DNA from: Branchiostoma floridae | Taxonomy: Eukaryota; Chordata; Leptocardii; Amphioxiformes; Branchiostomatidae | NCBI RefSeq assembly: GCF_000003815.2 | Contig: NC_049990.1 | Location: forward strand, 16,342,200 to 16,406,199 | Reading direction: 5' to 3' | Length of the DNA stretch: 64,000 nucleotides | Part shown: positions 20,498-26,407 of the stretch, in pieces | How the letters are laid out: every line of letters begins with the position of its first letter | How positions within the stretch are numbered: the stretch's first letter is position 1 | The notes under the pieces: generated by a model | Seen by the model: the letters and a program-made list of their open reading frames with translations, nothing else | Database searches by the model: none | Told to the model about the DNA's origin: nothing | Position numbers and translations under genes: made by a program

Positions 20498-21113
20498 TAC
20501 ATACACACACATACACATACACATACACACACACGTGCACAGAGACACATGCACTCCCACATACACACAATTCCTACATAAAAGAGTAAATTTCATATAT
20601 TTTCCATCTTTGATCTTCATTGAAGTTTCAGCAATACCACAAATGTGGTCACCCGAAAATTGTCGATGTTACTTCAACAGTTAATACGCACATATATTGA
20701 TAACAATCACAGATGTCACTTTCTACTTATACCTGTCAGTACAGGTATAAGTACCCGACAAAGACTTGCCTTATCGGCCAATGGTCAGTCTCCCTTAGCG
20801 TTGGCTAGTTCGTTTTTCTTTTTAGATAAGTCGTTCCCGTTCTTATTTCAGACAACCAATACACATCCTGCTTTCATTCTCAAACATGGATATTCTTAAA
20901 AGAAAATGGCGGGTGAAATTATAAACGGGTCTTCCACTGTTTGAAACGTCTTAACGTTAACAAGAGTTCCAAAGACATGCACAAAAATTGAACGACACTC
21001 GACACATTTATAAAGTACAGAAAACGTTTCTTACCGGACGGTGGTTCAGAAGAGTCGACTAGAAAAATGGCAAACGCAACGGCAACAGCCAAGCCTAGAC
21101 CCAACCTGGCCAT
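8586..21113 (-). CDS. Chimeric Cys-loop ion channel with lectin, mucin, LDLa, frizzled, kringle and sushi modules
   Basis: Coding exons, 5' to 3' on the minus strand: 21035-21113 signal peptide; 19080-19254 half CUB; 18428-18829 C-type lectin; 16708-17319 Thr/Pro repeats; 15912-16043 LDLa; 15318-15579 and 14958-15106 frizzled-like; 13842-14063 kringle; 13051-13239 sushi; then 12600-12727, 12438-12482, 12043-12152, 10330-10517, 9772-10089, 9371-9503 and 8586-8973 for the channel. All junctions except those around CUB join in phase with GT-AG sites, mostly phase 1. Without CUB the exons sum to 3357 bases, 1119 codons with the stop. The channel half is a full nicotinic-type subunit, so the product should be a type of pentameric plasma-membrane channel with a long extracellular stalk. 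No stop or start separates the modules. Unproved: that one transcript covers all exons. Confidence 0.75.
10330..12727 (-). CDS. Cys-loop receptor ligand-binding domain (four exons)
   Basis: Exons 12600-12727, 12438-12482, 12043-12152 and 10330-10517. The 45- and 110-base middle exons have the lengths usual for nicotinic receptor exons 3 and 4. Helix 1 is RGKLEEDLL; loop A region is TWQDSRLKWEQGYYGDIK then IWIPTLTL; loop B region holds VTWRVETLTSTI. The signature Cys loop is C-DANPFYFPADTME-C, exactly 13 residues between cysteines. The first exon begins at the place where a normal subunit follows its signal peptide, in phase 1, and here it follows the sushi exon. Confidence 0.92.
10573..11110. 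mobile_element. Foldback element with CGCACGAACC / TATGCGAAAA words
   Basis: Lies in the channel gene intron. The left half repeats CACGAATCACTATGCGAAAA and GCACGAACCTTATG; the right half has the same words inverted (CATAAGGTTCGTGCG). Outer ends ATGAGATTCGTACGAATA are inverted at 11092-11110. The middle (10725-10960) is unique. A decayed relative lies at 50805-51085. Confidence 0.8.
11222..11312. repeat. (GAGT)n microsatellite
   Basis: About 22 copies of GAGT with two GAAT variants near the end. Confidence 0.97.
11380..11645. repeat. Dispersed repeat, copy A
   Basis: From ACAAGGATCACTTTCTGTT to ATTCCATGATAAA, matching 12745-12985 in the same orientation at roughly 80-85 percent by eye. Both are in introns of the channel gene. 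Confidence 0.8.
11703..11981. mobile_element. Short TIR element (TTTTCGATGTCTG ends)
   Basis: TTTTCGATGTCTGGCAGCAC followed by TTTTGGTCACGGAGAATGG at the left is inverted at 11937-11981 with two mismatches. About 280 bp, no coding capacity. Confidence 0.85.
12169..12334. mobile_element. MITE, TACTGTAAATGCA family, copy 2
   Basis: TACTGTAAATGCAGAAACTT at the left, ATGCATTTACAGTA at the right. Same interior words as 8341-8554 (CGCGGTGGTTTGATGTTCGC) but inserted in the opposite orientation and shorter. It starts 17 bases from the acceptor end of channel exon 12043-12152. Confidence 0.88.
12745..12985. repeat. Dispersed repeat, copy B
   Basis: Second copy of 11380-11645, beginning ACAAGGATCACTTTCTGTTG, 18 bases from channel exon 12600-12727. 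Confidence 0.8.
13051..13239 (-). CDS. Sushi (CCP) domain exon
   Basis: 63 codons, phase 1-1. Four cysteines (GVGCWDLG, FACNVGYSLENG, VRCTEGDIW, KPSCS) with the W between the third and fourth, as in complement control modules. It is spliced directly in front of the channel ligand-binding domain. Donor TTCAG|GTAATT. A vestige of a second copy of its 3' edge lies at 13683-13745. Confidence 0.9.
13388..13540. mobile_element. MITE with TACAGTAGAAGCC ends
   Basis: TACAGTAGAAGCCGCTTAAT at the left and GGCTTCTACTGTA at the right, TA at both ends. The CAGTAGAAGCC-type terminus recalls pogo/Tigger-derived MITEs; that assignment is inference. Confidence 0.8.
13683..13745 (-). pseudogene. Vestige of a duplicated sushi-exon 3' edge
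   Basis: CCAAGGATACAAGTATACAA and the following AAATCACCTAAACAGC copy 13022-13060, which is the donor side of the sushi exon. The coding part beyond it is not conserved. It suggests that the sushi exon was once tandemly duplicated. Confidence 0.5.
13842..14063 (-). CDS. Kringle domain exon
   Basis: 74 codons, phase 1-1. Six cysteines in kringle order: CYHGRGINYRG, SGANCVEW, NNYCRNPTG, ERPFCLL, QEECD, VIPC. The YRG, NYCRNP and RPFC signatures are intact. Acceptor TTTCCCAG|TT, donor TGCA|GTAAGTTG. Confidence 0.93.
14205..14500 (-). mobile_element. Retroelement 3' end, copy 1
   Basis: Read on the minus strand it ends in AATAAAGTTATTATTATTA, a LINE/SINE-like TTA tail. The body (14230-14460) matches 24840-25085, including ATCATTGGAGG and TTGTCACATGTAATGATGTA. 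Confidence 0.7.
14549..14905. mobile_element. Foldback element with about 80-bp TIRs
   Basis: The left arm AACACTGAATTAAACTATAG followed by GGACTTACCCTCT is inverted at 14844-14877, and the similarity extends outward through GCTAAACTT. The inside again pairs: CTCCAGCAGTGACGTCAG with CTGACGTCACTGCTGGAG. Confidence 0.8.
14958..15579 (-). CDS. Frizzled-like cysteine-rich domain (two exons)
   Basis: Exons 15318-15579 (in phase 1, out phase 2, donor AT|GTGAGTG) and 14958-15106 (in phase 2, out phase 1). Joined they read VCLPTPVDLN, AMLPNQLGQTTFDEIQ, HPEFREFASAVIFPRC and VPCRSWCEEV, then TLFPTCDLFP. This follows the FZ pattern (MPNxxGHxxQxEA; CxPxxxxFxCxxxxPxC; PCRxxCE). Three cysteines expected in the first half (the family's second, third and fourth) are absent, so the fold is divergent. 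FZ domains bind Wnt lipids or related ligands; binding here is not implied. FZ followed by kringle recalls the ROR kinases. Confidence 0.7.
15912..16043 (-). CDS. LDL-receptor class A exon
   Basis: 44 codons, phase 1-1. Six cysteines in LDLa spacing (CPLGHLQC, NAC, QRC, TDC, EGC) and the calcium-box pattern CDGRTDCSDGSDEEGC. Acceptor ACATCAG|CTTCG, donor TTGTG|GTAAGTT. Such modules bind ligand through calcium-ordered acidic residues. Confidence 0.92.
16505..16640. repeat. Repeat fragment related to 17885-18010
   Basis: TTAGAAGACAAGGAAATGTT and TTTTCCCTAGCGATGTTAAT are shared with 17930-17970. It appears to be part of the family at 6731-7589. Confidence 0.6.
16708..17319 (-). CDS. Mucin-like Thr/Pro tandem-repeat exon
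   Basis: 204 codons, phase 1-1. A 21-bp unit encodes HPNTTTV about 20 times, with edge variants (HRSTTTE, QPSTRTE, KPSTAAV). Each unit offers Asn-X-Thr and many Thr sites for glycosylation, so this should be a stiff glycosylated stalk. The repeat is open in several frames on both strands because 21 is a multiple of 3; the frame is fixed by phase with its neighbours. Donor CCCG|GTTAGG is weak. The exon's 5' edge and the intron before it resemble those of the LDLa exon. Confidence 0.75.
17885..18110. repeat. Repeat fragment of the 6731-7589 family
   Basis: Contains 'gatatttggtatgtgggtag' then the CCCTAGCGGTGTTAATGG block, and further on 'aataaccggtacccaagaaa', resembling the internal segments of the TACCTCCATGAAA element. 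Confidence 0.55.
18226..18345 (-). pseudogene. Decayed copy of the signal-peptide exon
   Basis: AAGAAGAGTCGACTAGGCAA... to GACCGACCCAAGCGTCG aligns along its length with 21049-21147, covering the signal exon and the bases upstream of its ATG. The copy still begins MVRIGF (against MARLGL) but then loses frame. It lies between the lectin and mucin exons. Confidence 0.75.
18428..18829 (-). CDS. C-type lectin domain exon
   Basis: A complete long-form CTLD in one 134-codon, phase 1-1 exon. Six cysteines: ECPKPGY, GVCYKHF, QTCASDGG, NWENCAAF, DWPCS, FTCQIG. WIGLNDI and the QPDG calcium/sugar loop are present; QPD predicts galactose-type rather than mannose-type binding in this family. The second calcium motif, usually WND, reads WHD, so calcium binding may be weakened. 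Acceptor CTTTTACAG|AG, donor GTCAAG|GTAAGCG. Confidence 0.92.
19080..19254 (-). CDS. C-terminal half of a CUB domain
   Basis: Reads IGDSQTHNITSTSNQVFVRF then TSDRSVTRQGFQFSYTA, the last strands of a CUB domain (NxVxVxFxSDxS...GFxxxY), followed by about 20 residues with two cysteines. Donor GCCA|GTAAAG gives phase 1. The acceptor is weak (AAATATCAG|ATT, phase 0), and a foldback insertion begins at 19278. I could not find the first half of the domain between 19280 and 21034. The exon may be broken; skipping it keeps the frame, because the signal exon ends and the lectin exon begins in phase 1. Confidence 0.6.
19278..19435. mobile_element. Foldback element beside the CUB exon
   Basis: CAATATAGAATACAACACG at the left is inverted at the right (CGTGTTGTATTCTATATTG). 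Inside, GCGGGTCGGATC pairs with GATCCGACCCGC, so nearly all of its 158 bases can form one hairpin. It sits within about 25 bases of the half-CUB exon. Confidence 0.85.
19441..19610. repeat. About 42-bp tandem repeat, three copies
   Basis: TTCGCTTTGTTCCGCTCCCG followed by AAGGTCGCTAACTCCTTG occurs at about 19444, 19480 and 19520, with a partial inverted remnant near 19570. Confidence 0.75.
19613..20268. repeat. Duplicate of the sequence upstream of the channel ATG
   Basis: Matches 21228-21832 over about 600 bases in the same orientation, starting TTCGTCCTTG..GCGAACTGGAGAGTCCC and ending 'agaccacagaaa', including a shared SINE and a poly-A tract. The copy at 21228 lies just 5' of the signal exon; this one is in intron 1. 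Confidence 0.85.
19907..20125 (+). mobile_element. tRNA-derived SINE, copy 1
   Basis: Starts GGTGCTGCCATGTGGAGTG, with a B-box-like GGGTTCGAATCC at 19962-19973, followed by the body words AAATGGGCACCTGACTT and GAGATGGGCTTCCAGTAC. The same family is at 21503, 21951, 35568, 41740 and 50225. Confidence 0.8.
20385..20545. repeat. (CA)n / (CG)n microsatellite
   Basis: Alternating CA with GCGCGC islands. All long open frames here are artefacts of the dinucleotide repeat. From 20546 to 21034 nothing recognisable except a TATACCTGTCAGTACAGGTATA hairpin near 20730. Confidence 0.97.
21035..21113 (-). CDS. Signal-peptide exon of the chimeric channel
   Basis: ATG at 21111-21113. The 26 residues start MARLGLGLAVAVAFAIFLVD, a typical hydrophobic signal with cleavage likely near DSSEP. 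Donor TCCG|GTAAGAAA leaves phase 1, matching the lectin exon and all other module exons. A decayed second copy lies at 18226-18345. Confidence 0.8.
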
Positions 21114-21227
21114 GTTCTTGCCTGTTCGACCGACCCAAACGTCGCGGCCGAAGATGCGAAAAGAAAAAAAGGCACCTGAAAGCCTTCGTCCTTGTGCAAT
21201 GCGAAAACAAAAAAAGGCACCTGATAG

Positions 21228-21832
21228 CGTTCGTCCTTGTGCGATGCGAACTGGAGAGTCCCAAGGGAAATTATACCACCATATCTCTCTGGTTAGTAAC
21301 GCGCGAATGTGTCCAAACAACTCAGTGGAGTACAATAAGTGCATAGGGATATCAATGGCCATATTGAGTAATGAAATTTGAAATTTTGATGATGCCCAGT
21401 GTGATTATCAACTGTTGCATGCCGTGGCCAATTATATTACACGCCTATCATTTGTAAGATGGTATGTATTGCTCATTTTGAAATAAAAAATAAAAAATAA
21501 AAAATGATGCTGGGTGTTGAGTGACTGCAGGGTGTTTGGCCCCAAACCCAAAGGTCCTGGGTTCGAATCCTACTAATGTTATATCCTTGGGAAAGGCCTA
21601 TTACATGACTTTTCTATTTTCCTTTCTCCAGGTGTAAAATGGGCACCTGACTTTGGGTAGGAGATGAGATGGGCTTCCAGTACAAAGTGGATATAACAAC
21701 TATCTTTGCTTTACGTTGAAGAACCGCATATTATAAGGATAATGTCACAAGAAACATTCCGAATGTTTAGTAAGAGGTTTCAATGTGGTCCCTTCTGAGA
21801 CCACAGAAATGTCCAGCTAATATTGGTGCTAA
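21228..21832. repeat. Upstream-region copy of the 600-base duplication
   Basis: Partner of 19613-20268. It contains the presumed 5' flank of the channel gene. A 42-base tandem (GCGAAAACAAAAAAAGGCACC twice, about 21157-21240) lies between it and the ATG. Confidence 0.85.
21503..21715 (+). mobile_element. tRNA-derived SINE, copy 2
   Basis: Copy carried inside the duplicated block, with GGGTTCGAATCCTACTAATG and GGGCACCTGACTTTGG. Confidence 0.8.
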
Positions 21833-21950
21833 CACTCGCGCGCGCGCGCGCGCACACACACACACACACACTTATGCACAAACACACATGGTCAACGTTT
21901 ACTATTCTTAAGCATGCAGTTGATGAGCTTGGTCGACAACCGTGAAAAAA

Positions 21951-22045
21951 ATGGTGCTGTTATGTGGAGTGACTGCAGGGTGTTTGGCCCAAAACCCAAA
22001 GGTCCCGAGTTCAAATCCTACTAATGTTATGCCCTTGGGAAAGAA
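21951..22045 (+). mobile_element. tRNA-derived SINE, 5' fragment
   Basis: ATGGTGCTGTTATGTGGAGTG through AAATCCTACTAATGTTATGC; only the tRNA-like head is kept. Confidence 0.7.
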
Positions 22046-22054
22046 GCTGATGAA

Positions 22055-22340
22055 ACCATGTTGCTATGGCAATGCTATTGTGACGTGCATGTAGGAGTCT
22101 TCATGAACTATTAAAACAACCCTGCCATGAACTGTACTGGTCTCTCCGTCCGTGACGTTGCTTCCCTTTTTTCTGTATTAAATTTTCGGTACTCATTGTT
22201 GAAAGGACGTTGCTATGGTTACTAATAATGGTAACGATGCCATGGTAACGTTACTATGGTCACGCTTTTGTGACGCACGTGTATGAGTCTTCACGAACCA
22301 TTCAAACGTTGACAATACTCCCATTAGCTATATTGGTTTT
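22055..22340. repeat. Two diverged direct repeats
   Basis: 'gctattgtgacgtgcatgt' then 'gagtcttcatgaactatt' (22071) recurs as 'gcttttgtgacgcacgtgt' then 'gagtcttcacgaaccatt' (22264). From 22340 to 22990 nothing recognisable. Confidence 0.6.
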
Positions 22341-22991
22341 AAAGCCCGGTAATTCGGTCCCCCATTTCTGTAATGAAATTTCGGAGCTCACTGAATGGGA
22401 GGCTGATGAAAGATGATTGCTGACGGATCTGCCATTGTCGAAAGGACCCACCCAAATGACTGTCCACTAATAACATATGACATGTGTCATAATGACCAAT
22501 TAATCACACCATGACGACCCCCAATGCATACAGGCTATACTATAAACCCTCGGCCTCTTCATGAATGGGTTTTGAACACGAAAAAAAAACTTTGGCAGCC
22601 CTAGAGCTGAATTACATCTTTTACATTGCATAAAAGGTAACCAAATTAGAGTGTAACAGGTCACTTTGATAAGTCAAACATACTTAAATGTTTAAAATCA
22701 CTGACGAATATATATACAAACAGTATAACATTCTCTTGGCCATTCTGATTACTATGTGCGATTCAAGAGCTTTCAGATATCACATAGTGCGAGCTGGCAA
22801 CTGGTCAAGTTTTTTGGTCTGTCTAGTTTCCCTACCACTGTTAAATCTCTGTCCGCAGTAGAGGAAACCAATGTCTGTACTGTTTAGACTTGTACAGTTT
22901 CTGTACTCGCACTGTTCCCTAGCCGGCTATAGTTCTCTAGCCGGCTTACTCCAGAACCTCTATTTGTTCCATTTTTACGATTTGTTTCCAG

Positions 22992-23395
22992 CGATGCCTA
23001 CGACTTGCACGAACCCTTGTCAACTCTGAAAGATTCAGTTATTGGCTTCCATCTAGACGAGGGGATACCCATGATAGGTCTCTAAGAAACAAAGACAAAC
23101 TCTCTCAGTTCCGGTGTAGAACTTCTCGTTTCGCTAATAGCACATTACCGTACTGTGTAAAGCTCCTGAACCAAGACGGGTAATTTGTGAATAGTAGCGA
23201 ATATTTCTTTGTGTAGTAACTGACCAGTTATTGTAAACAATAGATGTTATGTTGTGACTCGATTATTTTAAAAGTGTTAACTTGAGTTAGAGGTCGAAAT
23301 ACTGAGTGTGAAAAAACGACAATTCAGCCATTTGTAAATGTGCTGCAAATGTTTTTAATGTCAATGGCAATAATAAACCATTTCTCTCTCTCGAT
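22992..23395 (+). mobile_element. LINE ORF2 tail with 3' UTR
   Basis: A 63-codon frame to TAA at 23181-23183 reads RCLRLARTLVNSERFSYWLP, then KLSQFRCRTSRFANSTLPYC, then VKLLNQDG. The (R)T.R(F)..S.(L)PY...LLN ending is typical of non-LTR reverse transcriptases. The 3' part ends AATAATAAACCATTTCTCTC. Confidence 0.75.
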
Positions 23396-26300
23396 CCGGA
23401 GTCGAGCGGTAGAGACTAGCCGTTCCCGCCAGCGGTCAGACTCTGTGGCGTGCACCATTTTGCCACATGCGTAATCTTTTTAATTCAAAAGCACAGAGCC
23501 TTGCGAAAGATACGTTTGTGTTCGCTGGAGGCACTGCGCATGCGGAGGCACTGCGGAGGCACTGCGGAGGCACGTTTGATTTCGTACCAGCGGTACGGTG
23601 AAGGTACGTTTACGTTGTGGAATGCAACAGTGCCTCCATATAGTACCTCAAGTCTAGTGTAATAGGCCTTTGGGGCTTTAGTAACTGCTTTTGGCGATGC
23701 AACTCTAGGCTTGCTCAAATATCTGTATTTGTTTTGAACAACATGGCCTTTTATTCACAGGGCAGTAGTTCATCGTGACACTGGGGGTCAACTCCATGGT
23801 AACTTCCGGCGTCGCCGAAACTACCGACATTGAGCGAGTTCAAGTGTGCGCTGTAGATGTGAATGCACCTGTACAGACAAACACCTGCTAACGTCTGGCC
23901 ATATAGTCCAACTTTCTGCCCGAGACCTTCGTGTCTTAAACGCGACGGATTCGCCTGCCAAATAGATCTCATTTCTTTGTCGTTCCATCTCCATATGCAT
24001 CGCTCTTAACCTTCTCGGACAAAAGGTTGGTACAAAGCTTAGTCTGTGTACAAGTTCTGTTGGAGAACCTTGACACAATTTTGTTGTTGAAACTGTATAT
24101 TGCCATACAATCTCAGCTGCAACATACTAATAGTTACCCCCACCCTCTTGGTTTACCTACAATGCAACAGGACTGCAAAGAGCGTACATTGAGTAAGAGA
24201 ATTGCTAAGTCTCAAAATGGCGTCGAAAAACTGCTAAGTCTCAAAATGGCGTCGAAAAACGAACAACTGGCGCTTGGAAAGCTTGACCCAATGTTAAATA
24301 AAATACACCCTAGTGTAGCAAGTAGCAGGCTATTCAGTGGGCGCTATGAGTGAGCAGGCCATACAATGGCTTGTCGCAAATAATCTTTTCTCAGCCAATT
24401 GTTATTGTCATTTAACGTTAACGTTATAGGTGGCTGTTGTTATTTGATGCTTTGTATACTTTGTGTATTTCACAAAGGGAAACATATCGTCTACTCAGTG
24501 ACGTTTTCCATTGTGGTCCGCCGAAGAAAACCCCAAACATGAGGCGTTAATATCAAACAAAATCAAAGATACAGACAAAAATACGTAAATTACTGATAGA
24601 TACAGTACAAAACCAAAGTGACGGAATAACATGATAAAATCATATTACAAAGAAGTGAAACAATAATTTGAATTCAACACAATATAACGGAAACATGATA
24701 GGGTTCCATTGTTATGTTATCCGTCTGAACCATGGCTCGTAGCAAGTCTACAAAGCAGTCCGCATGTCTTATTGTTACGTAACAGTTTAGAGTTACCTTT
24801 CGGACTAGACGCATTCTATACTGTCCTTAACTTTGTCTCCTTTTGTGTTACTTTATTGTACAACAAGGTACAAAGCATTACATCTACTGATACATAACTA
24901 CAGTTCTATAAACTTAATCTACTTAACAGATGGGTGCATAATATGGGATGAAAATGGGTTTTTACGATCATTGGAGGGATTTCTAGTGTCTAGCTATTCT
25001 TTAATTCCTATGTATACCATGTAGAGGTTGTCACATGTCACAATGTATTTGGATTTTCTATTCAAGTCCATTGAGGTAAATCCCGGTAGGTAAGATGATG
25101 GCCCTTTGTACAGTAAATTTCAAAAAATTATTTGGAGCAAACAAATCTAAAAATGATATTTGTCTTCAATTAGCTCTGGACAGAACGGACAAGCGTAACC
25201 CTCTAGTCGACAGGATTTTTTGGGAAATCTGCCAGTTTCTATGCTTGGTTTGTGACATCCAATTCTGAGTTTTGTGATTGCCCTGCGTCTGTCATGGCTC
25301 TTTATGTTTAAAGGTACTTTTCTTGTTTATAATTCTTGTTCAAGATAGACAGAGAGGAAAGTTTTTCTTCGAATAGCGCAATGCCAATTTCATACATATA
25401 CAAAAATGTATCTCGTAAACATTGCCGTAGGTGAGTGGTTATTGCATGTATACATATGACTTAAGTTCGGGTTTAGCCATACATGTTTCATCTTACCTAC
25501 AATTAGCCATTGGGCATGAATTTGCAATGAACTTAATTATATTCTCCAAGTAGACGTTGTAGTATAAGTGTGCGTGTTGGGGGGGGGGGGGCTTGTAAGC
25601 TGTAGTGGCCGCGATCTCTTACGGCTGCCTCCGTAAGAATTCCTGGGCACTACTACCCCCTCCCACCGAAACTTCTGCTTAGAGAATACACATGTTATAA
25701 TGGAATGGTGTTCCTCATCATGTATAATGTAACATTTTTTCTAATATACTGTAATTGAATGTGTGAAAATAAATTAGAAAACGTTAAAATCATCGGACAT
25801 TGAAAAGAGCGCAATGAGAACATTTCGTTCGTCCTTCTGTTACCTTCATCAAGTCAATGCTGACTGATGAGGGGGATACAAGCTTAGTCACGTCTGGGGC
25901 AGCATTCTTTTAACTGCAGCGCCACCTAGCAGTGGCAATTAGGACAGGACGCTAATGCCCAGAGGACGGTGCAAGAAGGATTGTCAAAACGTAAAATGGG
26001 AAAACAAAAATAAGTACGCAAACTTTGACACATTTTTTACCTGACGGGACAAATTGGAATTTATATTGTTTGCTTCTCTTTTCCTGGCTCATTTGGTATA
26101 ATTTATAAATCAAGAATTTCTTTGCACTGTCATTGGTAACATTTTCAAAAAATGTTCGCTTACTGCAGCATCGTCTCTGCAGACTTGTAAATCACCAAAA
26201 GATACAAATGTGGTGCTACGGTGGTACATTTCATTAACAGATGAAAATGTATGGTTCATGAAGCAAGACGTTTGAGGACCTATTCCCATTTATCTGAGTA

Positions 26301-26407
26301 TTTCGTAATCCCAAGTACGCTTGAGGCACACTGTGTATGTTGAAAAGTTTTACAAATGCGTAATTATAAATCGAATAAATTTTGTTTACTACACGTGCAC
26401 AGCTATC
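23396..26407. other. Intergenic region without recognisable genes
   Basis: Contains GCGGAGGCACT tandem copies (23525-23575), a 28-base tandem (CTAAGTCTCAAAATGGCGTCG, 24205-24262), a second retroelement 3' end (24840-25085) and a G-run (25580). Open frames here show no family signature. Confidence 0.7.
24840..25085 (-). mobile_element. Retroelement 3' end, copy 2
   Basis: Partner of 14205-14500: CTTTATTGTACAACAAGGTA, ATCATTGGAGGGATTTCTAG, GTTGTCACATGTCACAATGT. Confidence 0.7.

Noticed and set aside
20263-20684. Histidine/threonine- and cysteine/valine-rich open frames
   Set aside because: Products of the CA/CG microsatellite.
24027-24353. Plus-strand frame containing MASKNEQLALGKLDPM
   Set aside because: Protein-like start but only about 35 codons, overlapping a 28-base tandem duplication, with no partner exon.
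3772-26300. Saccharopine dehydrogenase exons downstream of LKR
   Set aside because: No plus-strand frame with the expected VLVLGSG-type start or later SDH motifs was found.
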